DNA of 17,879 nucleotides from Nitrospirota bacterium (lineage in GTDB: Bacteria > Nitrospirota > Nitrospiria > Nitrospirales > UBA8639): positions 1-17,879 of the forward strand of contig JAOUGQ010000028.1 in assembly GCA_029865515.1 (NCBI GenBank). Reading direction: 5' to 3'. The translations under genes were made by a program, and so were the position numbers. The stretch's first letter is position 1; the number at the start of each line of letters is the position of its first letter. The notes under the pieces were generated by a model that was not told the origin of the DNA, ran no database searches, and saw only the letters and a list, made by a program, of their open reading frames with translations. Below, one piece after another: positions 1-7,272 of the stretch.

Positions 1-2
1 CG

Positions 3-272
3 GCGGCTCAGGCGGCGGTGGCGATGCTTGAACAAAAAGAGAGTCAACGGCAGACCCGTTCCACGTTCGGCACCACTCGAAGCGCAGCCTCAAAGTCGAC
101 AGCTTCTAAAGTCGGCGCCTCAAAGACAGCCAAAAAGACTTCATCAAAAAAATCCCCTGTAAAAAAAACGGCCACCAAGAAGATCGTAGCCAAGAAAAAA
201 TCCACAACAAAGAAAACTTCTTCTCAAGCCGGCACGCGTAAGAAACCTGTCTCGGCGATGAGAAGACGGTGA
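3..272 (+). CDS. C-terminal part of an unidentified protein with a lysine-rich tail (5' end outside window)
   Basis: The frame is open to the left edge of the window, so this is the 3' end of a gene; the GTG at 18 is only the first internal start-like codon and has no convincing ribosome binding site. After about 30 ordinary residues, the last 60 are almost all Lys, Ser, Thr and Ala with recurring KK pairs, like the basic tails of histone H1-like or other nucleic-acid-binding proteins. The protein ends in a Met-Arg-Arg-Arg stretch. The stop (TGA, 270-272) overlaps the GTG start of ribD (269-271), so the two are probably translationally coupled. In many bacteria nrdR lies just upstream of ribD, but the visible residues do not let me identify the protein. 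The basic tail is seen; DNA or RNA binding is inference. Confidence 0.7.
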   Translation, partial: AAQAAVAMLEQKESQRQTRSTFGTTRSAASKSTASKVGASKTAKKTSSKKSPVKKTATKKIVAKKKSTTKKTSSQAGTRKKPVSAMRRR

Positions 273-1411
273 CCTCTGTCCCATCAGATGCCACATTTAT
301 GAAGCGAGCCCTTTCCCTTGCTGCAAAAGGGAAAGGGCGTACCAGTCCCAATCCCATGGTTGGTGCCGTGATCGTCAACCATGGGCATATCGTCGGCGAA
401 GCCTATCACCGCCAGCCGGGTGAGGCTCATGCGGAAGTTCTTGCCCTCCATCAAGCGGGTCCACGTGCCAGGGGCGGGGTTCTCTATGTGACATTGGAGC
501 CCTGTTGTCATACCAGAAAACGCACCCCTCCCTGCGTGCCACTCCTCATACAGTCCGGCTTGGAGCGGGTGTGTGTGGCGATGCGTGATCCTAATCCACA
601 GGTGAACGGGCGCGGTATTCAGGCACTCAAGAAGGCAAATCTTTCGGTTTCGGTTGGAATACTCGAACAAGAAGCCCGTTACCTGAATGAGGTGTATGAG
701 TATTGGATCACCAACAAACGCCCCTTTGTCATCTTAAAGGGGGCGATGACCCTGGATGGAAAAATCGCCACGTCCACCGGTGAGTCCAGGTGGATCACAG
801 GAGAACGCGCCCGTCAGGACGTCCATCGTCTGAGGAGTCAGGTGGATGCCATCATGGTGGGGGTTGGAACTATCATTGCAGACGATCCGGAATTGTCTGC
901 CAGAGGAAAGATCAGAACAAACCAACGGGTGGGACGTCAGCCGGTGAGGGTCGTCCTCGATAGCCAATTGCGCATTCCACTCAAGGCCAAGGTCTTGCAA
1001 TGGGTCGGGGAGCAACCCACTATTGTCTGCACGACCACACAGGCGCCACCTCTAAAAATCCAACTCCTCAGAGATCAAGGCATTCACGTGGAGGTGCTTC
1101 CCGCGCAAGGCGGAATGGTCTCGTTAAAAGCCTGTCTCTCCCGATTAGGGAAAGAAGGCCTGACCTCTCTGCTTCTGGAGGGAGGCAGTACGGTGAATGC
1201 ATCTGTGCTCCAACAAGGATTGGTGAATGAGGTCAGACTCTATGTGTCTCCAACGTTGCTCGGGGGGCAGGACGCTAAAGGTCTGATCGGAGGCTTGTCG
1301 CCGAAAAAACTTGATCGGGCATGGCCACTCGCTGATGTGCAAATCAAAAAGCTCGGCAATGATTGGCTTGTCACGGGAACGATGAAGCCTCGAAGGGAAG
1401 GCCATGCATAG
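269..1411 (+). CDS. ribD: bifunctional riboflavin biosynthesis deaminase/reductase RibD
   Basis: Catalyses two successive cytosolic steps of riboflavin synthesis: deamination of the diaminopyrimidine phosphate made from GTP, then NADPH-dependent reduction of its ribosyl group. The N-terminal deaminase domain (about residues 9-145) shows the zinc signature: H54-A-E56 in GEAHAEV, and C79 and C89 in PCCHTRKRTPPC. The reductase domain follows from about residue 152 (PFVILKGAMTLDGKIA, then the SRWITG and IMVGVGTIIADDP motifs). Its 380 residues are close to the usual 360-380. Start: GTG at 269 overlaps the upstream stop as GTGA; ATG at 299 (residue 11) is an alternative but sits close to the conserved region. 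The next gene is not ribE, so the usual rib cluster does not continue here. Family assignment is near certain. Confidence 0.96.
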   Translation: MTSVPSDATFMKRALSLAAKGKGRTSPNPMVGAVIVNHGHIVGEAYHRQPGEAHAEVLALHQAGPRARGGVLYVTLEPCCHTRKRTPPCVPLLIQSGLERVCVAMRDPNPQVNGRGIQALKKANLSVSVGILEQEARYLNEVYEYWITNKRPFVILKGAMTLDGKIATSTGESRWITGERARQDVHRLRSQVDAIMVGVGTIIADDPELSARGKIRTNQRVGRQPVRVVLDSQLRIPLKAKVLQWVGEQPTIVCTTTQAPPLKIQLLRDQGIHVEVLPAQGGMVSLKACLSRLGKEGLTSLLLEGGSTVNASVLQQGLVNEVRLYVSPTLLGGQDAKGLIGGLSPKKLDRAWPLADVQIKKLGNDWLVTGTMKPRREGHA

Positions 1412-1509
1412 GCAACGGCTCAACAATCTGACTGGCTGTTTCTGATGTCCGCAACAAGATACAATACCTTCACACGTATTGAGCACATAGGAACCGGGGA
1501 GACTGCCTC

Positions 1510-2304
1510 ATGACCATTCTCAACAAAGCCGACCAGCAACATTTAGCCTTGGCGGTGGATCTCCTAGAAAATCCCAGCTTTGCCGCCAAAGTGACCAATC
1601 TCATTGGCGCGCCGGTCGAAAGGGCCATCACCATGCTGCCCGATGGCTTATCCGAAAAGCTGCTGTCTTCCACGCAAAGAGCGTTGTCCAAAGCGCTCGA
1701 TCTGGCCGTGTCCAGTTTGGATGAACGGTATCGGGGTGAACCGGCCAATGGCGCCCATCGGGTGCTCACGACCGTCAGTGGTGCGATCGGGGGAGCCCTG
1801 GGGCTGATGGCGTTGACCGTGGAGTTGCCGATTTCCACCACCCTCATGTTGCGGTCCATTGCCGATATCGCTCGAAGTGAAGGGGAACAGATTACCGACG
1901 TTCACACGAAGCTTGCGTGTTTGGAGGTGTTTGCCATGGGCGGTACCAGTCAAGCGGATGATGGGGCGGAAACAGGGTATTTCGCCGTGAGGGCGGCGTT
2001 GGCGGGTGCGATGACCGAAGCGGCCAGGTATCTAGCCGAACATGGATTAGCAAGCTCGGGAGCCCCGGCATTGGTTCGATTCCTCTCAAAAATTGCCTCA
2101 CGATACAGTATTCAAGTGTCCGAAAAAGCCGCTGCGCAGGCGATCCCGTTGTTGGGCGCCGCAGGGGGAGCCACCATCAATCTGCTCTTTATGGATCACT
2201 TCCAAAATATGGCGCGGGGCCATTTCATTGTGCGTAGGTTAGAACGCGCTCACGGCAAAGAGCCGGTGCAAGAGGCATATCGACAATTAGCCGCCAGCAA
2301 TTAA
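1510..2304 (+). CDS. EcsC family protein
   Basis: A 264-residue protein resembling the EcsC family, named after the third gene of the Bacillus ecs ABC-transporter locus; its biochemical role is not established. Visible features are a helical N-terminus, a glycine-rich hydrophobic stretch at about residues 88-120 (GAIGGALGLMAL then ELPISTTLMLRSIADIA), the FAMGG turn at about 141-145, and a second glycine-rich hydrophobic segment near the C-terminus (IPLLGAAGGATINLLF). This pattern is typical of the family and suggests membrane association without a signal peptide. A purine-rich stretch (ACCGGGGAG, about 1494-1502) precedes the ATG at a plausible distance. A TACAAT hexamer at 1460-1465 could be a -10 box, but no good -35 pairs with it. 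No ABC-transporter genes are adjacent, so the name reflects similarity only. Confidence 0.85.
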   Translation: MTILNKADQQHLALAVDLLENPSFAAKVTNLIGAPVERAITMLPDGLSEKLLSSTQRALSKALDLAVSSLDERYRGEPANGAHRVLTTVSGAIGGALGLMALTVELPISTTLMLRSIADIARSEGEQITDVHTKLACLEVFAMGGTSQADDGAETGYFAVRAALAGAMTEAARYLAEHGLASSGAPALVRFLSKIASRYSIQVSEKAAAQAIPLLGAAGGATINLLFMDHFQNMARGHFIVRRLERAHGKEPVQEAYRQLAASN

Positions 2305-2331
2305 ATTAGATGTGCAGTTGTCTGGTTTGTC

Positions 2332-2356
2332 ATGCCCGCCGGTTTTGAGCGGGTAT
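2332..2356. repeat. hairpin with ATGCCCGC/GCGGGTAT arms between the EcsC gene and the lipoprotein gene
   Basis: Arms at 2332-2339 and 2349-2356 pair over 8 bp (one G-T pair) around a 9-nt loop. No U-tract follows, so it is a poor intrinsic terminator. The look is that of a short interspersed palindromic element, but I found no second copy in this window. Confidence 0.5.
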
Positions 2357-2385
2357 CCATCTTCAATACATCCAAGGAGTGAACC

Positions 2386-2757
2386 TTGAGGAAAATTTGG
2401 AGGGATCAATCCGTGAAACCAATGATACAATCCTGGTTGGCCTTGCTGGGAATCCTTCTGCTTGCTGCCTGTACACAAGAAACTCAAAATAAACTCAGCA
2501 GGGCGGTGCAGAACTGGACTGGCACTGACGGAGTATTAGAAGTCTATGCCGGAGAAAAGTTAGTCAAGCGTTTTATGAAAATCGATAAGCTGTCCACGGC
2601 CATGGGGACTCAGGATGGCCTTCCACGCGCGTACCGGTTTGGATACGGGGTCCTGGATGCCAATTTGAACGGCCTGAAAGATCCCGGCGAGAAAAAAGTC
2701 TATTTTGAGTTCAGCGACTACTCCACCCCCTATATCTTCTACGAAAACCCTGCCTGA
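2386..2757 (+). CDS. small predicted lipoprotein with a calcium-loop-like motif
   Basis: A 123-residue protein. TTG at 2386 is chosen as start because AAGGAG at 2374-2379 lies 6 nt before it; GTG 2413 and ATG 2422 are in-frame alternatives. The N-terminus has basic residues, a hydrophobic run (WLALLGILLLAAC) and a lipobox ending at C29, so it should be lipidated and anchored to a membrane. The mature part is about 95 residues and matches no family I recognise. Residues 91-102 (DANLNGLKDPGE) have acidic and Asn residues at positions 1, 3, 5, 9 and 12, the spacing of EF-hand or dockerin-type calcium loops; only one copy is present. It stands alone between EcsC and the esterase gene. Function unknown; calcium binding is inference. 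Confidence 0.8.
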   Translation: MRKIWRDQSVKPMIQSWLALLGILLLAACTQETQNKLSRAVQNWTGTDGVLEVYAGEKLVKRFMKIDKLSTAMGTQDGLPRAYRFGYGVLDANLNGLKDPGEKKVYFEFSDYSTPYIFYENPA

Positions 2758-2882
2758 CATTTTTGGCTTTTTATCCTGTTTTTCGGACAAAGTTTTGGTA
2801 TGCCCTTGTCAGAGCGTATAGGATTCCTCAGCAAAATATGAGAGGATACAAACAGATCATTTTGCGATCTGGATGCCTTCTT

Positions 2883-2960
2883 TTAATTGGTGGGTTGAAT
2901 TTCAATTAAGAAAATTCGGTTCTCCCTCGCCCAATTGGGCGGGGGGATTGGGGTGAGGAG
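2883..2960. repeat. two inverted repeats in the 258-bp gap before the esterase gene
   Basis: TTAATTG (2883-2889) and CAATTAA (2903-2909) form a perfect 7-bp inverted repeat with a 13-nt spacer. Just downstream, GCCCAATTGGGC (2929-2940) is a perfect 12-bp palindrome inside a longer imperfect C-rich/G-rich stem (about 2922-2948). Neither is followed by a U-tract. They could be operators for the downstream gene or a dispersed palindromic repeat. No clear promoter was identified in this gap. Confidence 0.4.
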
Positions 2961-3015
2961 AAAAGCTCAAGGGAAAGCCCAATCACGATAGTTCTAGCAA
3001 TCAATAGGAATGGGT

Positions 3016-4350
3016 ATGATCCACGGTGTGAAAAAGTTTGTTGCGCTGTTCGTCGGTCTTATGTTTTTTGTGACCCCGAACAGCTGGGCTCACCCTCTTC
3101 CGGAACTTGGAAGTGCCAAAAAAGTTCAATTATCTGAGCCAAGCCTGTCTTCATTTGTAAAAGAATATGTGGGGACTTCCTCTCCAGAAAGAGCCCAAGA
3201 GTTGTTGGCTGGTATTCAAGGCACTTCCGACGTCAGCGTTGAATCCATTTTAAAAATCCTTCAACAGCAACCCCGCTATGAGGTTCAACCCATAGGCGCC
3301 CAACCCCGACGCTCCGTTCGGGTAAGGGGACAGGACGCAGAATATGCCTTGTATGTTCCTGCCTCCTATGCGCCCGAACAGTCTTACCCCTTAATCCTCT
3401 GTTTGCATGGGGCTGGGTTTACCGGGGAAGCTTATCTGGATCGTTGGGTCCCACGCCTGGGCGAGAAATATATCCTGGCGTGTCCTTCGGTAGCCATGGG
3501 GGGATGGTGGACCAGATACGGCGAAGAACTGGTGCTAAAAGTCTTGCATGAGGTCGAAATGAAATATCATGTTGATCCCGATCGGGTATTTTTGACCGGC
3601 ATGTCGAATGGCGGCATTGGAGCCTGGATCATCGGCATGCATCACGCGGATCGATTTGCGGGTATTGCGCCCATGGCGAGCGGGATCGATGATGTGCTCT
3701 ATCCGTTTCTGGAAAATTTATCCTCCACGCCTGTCTATATCATCCATGGAGCCGAAGACACGGTCATGCCCGTTCAACTCAGTCGGGATTTGGTGAAGGA
3801 AATGGAGCGCCGGGGGATTCCTTACATCTATCGGGAACATCATTGGACACATCCACACGCAGGAGGCCATTTTTTCCCCAAACAGGAATTGCCCGATCTC
3901 ATTGCCTGGTTCGATGGGCAAACACGAGAGCCATTGCCACCGAGCGTGTCACTGGTTCGAGACGCCACGCATCTGACCCCGTTGTATTGGATGCGTATCG
4001 ATATGACGGACCAGATTGCCGCCTTCTCCGAAAACCTGATTGACAACCGTGATGAATTTATTGCTGGCGCGATCTATGCCAAACTGCATGCCGAAATCAC
4101 GGCTCCCAATAAGATTGTCGTGAATACCAATCGCATTCGTCGGTATACGCTGTTTATGAATCAGGACCTTGTGGATTTCTCCAAGCCTATCCTTGTGGAA
4201 ACAAATGGGATGAAATCCTTTGAAGGGATGATTGAGCCCAATATAGAAACCCTTCTTCAGGAAGCTCGACACCAGCCAGACGCGCATCGCCTCTTCCCCG
4301 CCAAGCTCACCATTGATGTGCCGTTGACCGCTTCGGTTGAAAGTCGGTAA
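3016..4350 (+). CDS. secreted alpha/beta-hydrolase, PHB-depolymerase/feruloyl-esterase type, with an extra C-terminal domain
   Basis: Predicted exported esterase. Numbered from ATG 3010, residues 8-27 form a signal peptide (hydrophobic FVALFVGLMFFV, probable cleavage after SWA). The hydrolase core is about residues 105-303: oxyanion-side LHGAG (132-136), nucleophile elbow GMSNGG with S199, the HGAEDTVMP segment with acid D250, and a histidine-rich loop ending AGGHFF where H287 is the likely catalytic base. This layout fits the poly(3-hydroxybutyrate) depolymerase-like esterases; the substrate cannot be read from sequence. About 140 residues after the core are unassigned and look beta-rich. 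Start: ATG 3010 has AGGA directly abutting it, while ATG 3016 has AGGA (3006-3009) with 6-nt spacing, so 3016 is preferred. It appears to be a single-gene unit. Confidence 0.85.
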   Translation: MIHGVKKFVALFVGLMFFVTPNSWAHPLPELGSAKKVQLSEPSLSSFVKEYVGTSSPERAQELLAGIQGTSDVSVESILKILQQQPRYEVQPIGAQPRRSVRVRGQDAEYALYVPASYAPEQSYPLILCLHGAGFTGEAYLDRWVPRLGEKYILACPSVAMGGWWTRYGEELVLKVLHEVEMKYHVDPDRVFLTGMSNGGIGAWIIGMHHADRFAGIAPMASGIDDVLYPFLENLSSTPVYIIHGAEDTVMPVQLSRDLVKEMERRGIPYIYREHHWTHPHAGGHFFPKQELPDLIAWFDGQTREPLPPSVSLVRDATHLTPLYWMRIDMTDQIAAFSENLIDNRDEFIAGAIYAKLHAEITAPNKIVVNTNRIRRYTLFMNQDLVDFSKPILVETNGMKSFEGMIEPNIETLLQEARHQPDAHRLFPAKLTIDVPLTASVESR

Positions 4351-4362
4351 ATAAGGCAGCTT

Positions 4363-5882
4363 CTACTTGGCCGCGTTTCCGTGTTGAGCCTTATCCGCCT
4401 GCCGCCGTTGCTCACAGGCCTCGGTGACAATGCCCAATCCATCCCGCGAACACCGTTGCTGTTCAGCATCATCTCCAGACAAAGTGTCGGGAAGGGAACT
4501 GAGTCGTCTCTCGCTCAGTTGCGTGTGGCCGGATCGCGGTAGAGCACCATGCGGTCCTTTGTTGGGCTGCCGGGCGTTGGAGAGACGAGGGCAGTTGCGG
4601 ATGGAGGGCGGGAAGGGGAGGTTGAGGCCCCAGAGCTTGTTTGTGCGGCCCGGAAGGGATTAGCGGATGTTACGGCGGGAATTGAAGAAGTTGGAGGCGG
4701 AACCACAATATCGGAGTCGGATCGAAAGGGATTGCCGGTGGCTGCCGCGGCATCGGTGGTCGTCGGCGCGGGGTGGAAGTCTTCTGCCTGACTGGACGCC
4801 TCCGATTTGGAGCGCCAGGGGTTCCCTGGGGTTGGAGAGGTGGCGGAGCCTGTGGAGGGGGGCGCCTGCCGGAACGGATTCGCTAACGGTTGGTCAGCGT
4901 ATTTTCGCCGGGAATAATCGAACGACCCGATGTCCGCTTCGAGGTGTTCGAGTTCACCGATGATGGTCTTGAAGTGCGTGTCGATCTGCTCAAAAGCGGC
5001 GCTGCTGATGGCCTCACTGAAGGGATGATTTCTTTCATGGACGATCTCGTTCACTTTCTGAATGCCCCGAAAGATGGGTTGGACGCGAGGATCGTCGCGC
5101 TGGTACGTGCGGTCTGCCCGGACCATGTCAATGGCATCGGCGGTAACCTGGTCGGAAAACGTTTGAAAGGGCGAGGTGATCAGGGCGAAGGTAGTCTGGG
5201 CCCGGTCCGCGAGGGTGTTGGTGGCCACGAGCAGGTCGGACACCGAATACGAACCATCCCCCCGGGCCACACCCCTGACGACTTGCATAAAGCTTGAGAG
5301 CTCCGAGGCCACATCAGGGAGCCCGCCCCGCAGACGCTCCTTCCATGTGTCTTTAAGCCGGTCGGCGGCCTGCGTGATCGCGAGGAAGTTCGCTTGCCGC
5401 AGGGCCTCAGCCTGTCGCCGCTGTTGGTCTGCGGTTGCCCGTTGGCGATCCTGATCGCGTCCGTGCCTGGACTTTTCGGCCCTGCTCCGCCTGCCGGTCG
5501 TGGTCGGCTTTCTCTTGGTCGGCTCGGCGGTCACGGTCTTCCTGCTGTTTCCGGTCGGCGTTCCGCCGGTCCCGTTCCCGCTCCTGGTCCCGGCGATCCC
5601 GATCCTGGCGGTCTTGCTCGGCTTCCGCCGCCCGGCGTTGGTCTTCCGCTTCCTCCCGGCGTTTGTTGGCCAGATACTCGCCCACGCGGGCCCGGCAAAG
5701 CCCCACCTCCTCGTTGCGTTTTTTCCGACTTCATCCTTGGCCGTGTGCAAAGATTGACAGCTTGATTTGGTGCAGGTCTCGCCCAGAGGCACTTCATCGT
5801 TGGGAGCCTTGGCCAGACAGGATTCATGTTGATCATTCAACGTCCGAAATTCTTCGTCGAACTCCCGGGCCAGGTCGTCGCA
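4363..5882 (-). pseudogene. broken coiled-coil protein gene with NPFR repeats (5' end missing, three apparent frameshifts)
   Basis: Reading leftward, recognisable protein begins at a CDDLAREFDEEF segment at 5882 with no start codon. It shifts frame at a T6 run (5719-5724, plus strand), continues as a very charged coiled coil rich in Arg, Asp, Gln and Glu, and shifts back at CCC (5480-5482). It then runs through a helical region and a Pro/Ser/Thr-rich tail with four [AG]NP[FW]R motifs (about 4650-4880). The frame stops at 4515, but about 50 more protein-like codons (QLSERRLSSLPDTLS onward) continue in another frame to a TAG at 4363, implying a third one-base loss near 4518-4524. Single-base corrections at all three places restore one frame. 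Cysteines near the N-side suggest an exported protein. I do not recognise the family. Confidence 0.6.
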
Positions 5883-5884
5883 TT

Positions 5885-6246
5885 TTGGAAGACGGCAAGA
5901 GCCTTTATGGGATGTATGACATGGCCGGAAATGTGTGGGAGTGGACGAGCGATTGGTATGACGAAAATTATTACAAAAACAGTCCCTCGCAGAATCCCAA
6001 GGGGCCCTCATGTGGAGAATTCAAAGTAGTCCACGGCGGGTCGCGGTTCCTCAATCCGCAGAACCTGCAATCTGCGAACCGGAACAACAACAAGCCAATG
6101 CAACGAACCGGAACAACATCAACGGATTCCGGTGCGCGAAGACTCTGTACCGGACGGTTGCCGGGTGGCCGGAGTCTTCTGGGCTGGGGCTCAGGAGAGT
6201 GTGCCACGTGGAGTCTATCGGCCTGTTCCTGCGTTGGCTGAGGTGA
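5885..6246 (+). pseudogene. C-terminal remnant of an FGE-sulfatase (SUMF1-type) domain protein
   Basis: The frame from about 5885 reads EDGKSLYGMYDMAGNVWEW, then SDWYDENYY and VVHGGSRF, the unmistakable C-terminal half of the formylglycine-generating-enzyme fold (C-type-lectin-like). The N-terminal half is absent: upstream sequence in this frame is antisense to the coiled-coil gene. After ANRNNNK (about 6094) homology jumps to another frame, ATNRNNINGFRCAKTL, up to a TGA at 6244-6246; restoring one base in the AAC run (about 6083-6094) joins the two. The residues after GFRCAKTL are not family-like. The region 6050-6125 is dense in AAC codons, as in variable regions of diversity-generating retroelement targets. 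Without a start codon and with a frameshift it cannot make the full domain. Family assignment is strong; retroelement origin is inference. Confidence 0.75.
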
Positions 6247-6369
6247 CGGCCTTGCCGGCCAAATAGGGCAAAGCCTGGTTCCGGTTAGTAGGCGTGGCGG
6301 AGCACCGGAATTGGTTGCCAACTCACGGACTGAGAAGAGAAACGGGGTTCTCTGCAATCGGAGCAAGCG

Positions 6370-6750
6370 TTGTCCTTGATAGAGAGCGGGTCTTGGCTTA
6401 CACTTGTCAGTATGCAGAACCATTCAATTCCCACTTCATCTCATGCCCTCAAAATTTTACCGGCCTATACGGGGTTGAACTCTGTGGAGGACATCCTCAA
6501 GTCTCCTCGGGCCAGGCGGTTGCTCTGGTTGGAAATTCTTTTCAACGATCAGTTCGATTTCAAGTCTTGGCAACATGATCCCGAAGTTCAAGAGGCTTAT
6601 CGCAAAGCCTGCCGGTGGTTCACGACGTACCGGAGTGTGATTCAATCCGTGTTACCTCAGGTGTCACTTCCTTCCGACTCAGAAAAAATTGACCAGCGAG
6701 ACTATCGGACGTTTGCGGAGGCGTTGCAATTTGTCACCCATCAATCTTGA
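6370..6750 (+). CDS. small unknown protein upstream of a nucleotidyltransferase-like gene
   Basis: A 126-residue protein of unrecognised family, predicted mostly helical and cytosolic (no signal peptide or membrane segment), with a central KSPRARRLLWLEILFND stretch and an aromatic-rich SWQHDPEVQEAYRKACRWF segment. TTG at 6370 is chosen because GGAG at 6360-6363 lies 6 nt ahead; ATG at 6412 (residue 15) is an alternative without a ribosome binding site. Its 3' end overlaps the best start of the next gene by 20 bp, so the two are likely co-translated and functionally linked. Paired small gene plus nucleotidyltransferase arrangements often are toxin-antitoxin modules, but nothing in this protein matches a known partner such as HEPN or AbiEi. 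Function unknown. Confidence 0.65.
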   Translation: MSLIESGSWLTLVSMQNHSIPTSSHALKILPAYTGLNSVEDILKSPRARRLLWLEILFNDQFDFKSWQHDPEVQEAYRKACRWFTTYRSVIQSVLPQVSLPSDSEKIDQRDYRTFAEALQFVTHQS

Positions 6751-7255
6751 TGCTGTCAAAAATCTCTTGAGAGAGTACGTCACTCAAAGCCAACAAGCTG
6801 TCGAGTTGATCCTGATTGGAGGACTGGCTCTTCAGGCCTATGGGGTTCACGATCGGGTGACTGTCGATGTTCATGGGGAATTGGCTGGTGAACTGGAGCC
6901 TCTTCTGGAATTTCTTCGATCCCGTCAGGTGCCGGCGGATCTTGGAGAAAATATCTCCGGCTGGTCAGTGGTAGCGATGCCTCCAGGGTATCGAGACCGT
7001 ACGTCTGTGTGGTATGAAGACGGGAAACTTCGGATCAGGCTTCTTCATCCCGTTGATTTTGTGATTGCCAAACTCCGCAGGGGAACGGAACAAGATTTAG
7101 AGGACGCTCAAGAAGTGGCCATCCGTTTTTACCTTTCTCCTGCCGATATTCAAGTCGCGGCGGACTCAGCTATACAGGCCTCTCCAAAAGACACTGCCCT
7201 GTTTACCTTTCGGAAAACAGTCGATATCTTTTGCCAGCGTATTGGCCAAGCGTAA
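6731..7255 (+). CDS. nucleotidyltransferase-like protein (DUF6036/AbiEii-type fold), altered active site
   Basis: Numbered from TTG 6731 (174 residues). The minimal nucleotidyltransferase pattern is visible: G30-G31 in LILIGGLALQAYG, then RVTVDVHGE (42-50) where the family normally has D-x-D, and the downstream PVDFVIAKLRRG and QDLEDAQEV block (K114, D122, D125), which corresponds to the conserved K and D-L-E-D segment of this group. The second metal-binding Asp is replaced by His48, so transfer activity may be lost or altered. Start: the frame opens from TTG 6689, but TTG 6731 has GGAGG (6717-6721) 9 nt upstream and gives a normal N-terminus. It overlaps the preceding gene by 20 bp. Relatives act as antitoxins, toxins or unknown enzymes; the role here is not established. 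Confidence 0.75.
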   Translation: MSPINLDAVKNLLREYVTQSQQAVELILIGGLALQAYGVHDRVTVDVHGELAGELEPLLEFLRSRQVPADLGENISGWSVVAMPPGYRDRTSVWYEDGKLRIRLLHPVDFVIAKLRRGTEQDLEDAQEVAIRFYLSPADIQVAADSAIQASPKDTALFTFRKTVDIFCQRIGQA

Positions 7256-7256
7256 T

Positions 7257-7272
7257 CCCCTCATCCGAGGGG
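7257..7272. terminator. weak hairpin after the nucleotidyltransferase-like gene
   Basis: CCCCTC (7257-7262) and GAGGGG (7267-7272) form a 6-bp stem with a 4-nt loop just after the stop codon. There is no U-tract, so termination is uncertain. The remaining bases to 7535 show no gene; I found no convincing promoter in them. Confidence 0.35.

Noticed and set aside
1439..1465. Possible promoter ahead of the EcsC gene (TACAAT at 1460)
   Set aside because: No acceptable -35 hexamer at 16-18 bp spacing.
2929..2940. GCCCAATTGGGC palindrome as an intrinsic terminator
   Set aside because: No U-tract on either strand; kept only as an inverted repeat.
5435..5884. Long plus-strand open frame rich in Arg and Ser ahead of the FGE remnant
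   Set aside because: It is the antisense of the charged coiled-coil segment; only the part after about 5885 has real homology (FGE fold).
5885..6246. A complete diversity-generating retroelement
   Set aside because: No reverse transcriptase, accessory gene or second template-like copy is visible in the window; only a remnant resembling a target is present.
6376..6404. TTGATA and TACACT with 17-bp spacing, a sigma-70-like promoter that would give a near-leaderless ATG at 6412
   Set aside because: The TTG at 6370 has a good GGAG site 6 nt upstream, which would put this promoter inside the gene; the -10 matches only 4 of 6 positions.
6370..7255. Firm call of a toxin-antitoxin system
   Set aside because: The first protein matches no known toxin or antitoxin, and the nucleotidyltransferase motif is altered; the architecture alone is not enough.
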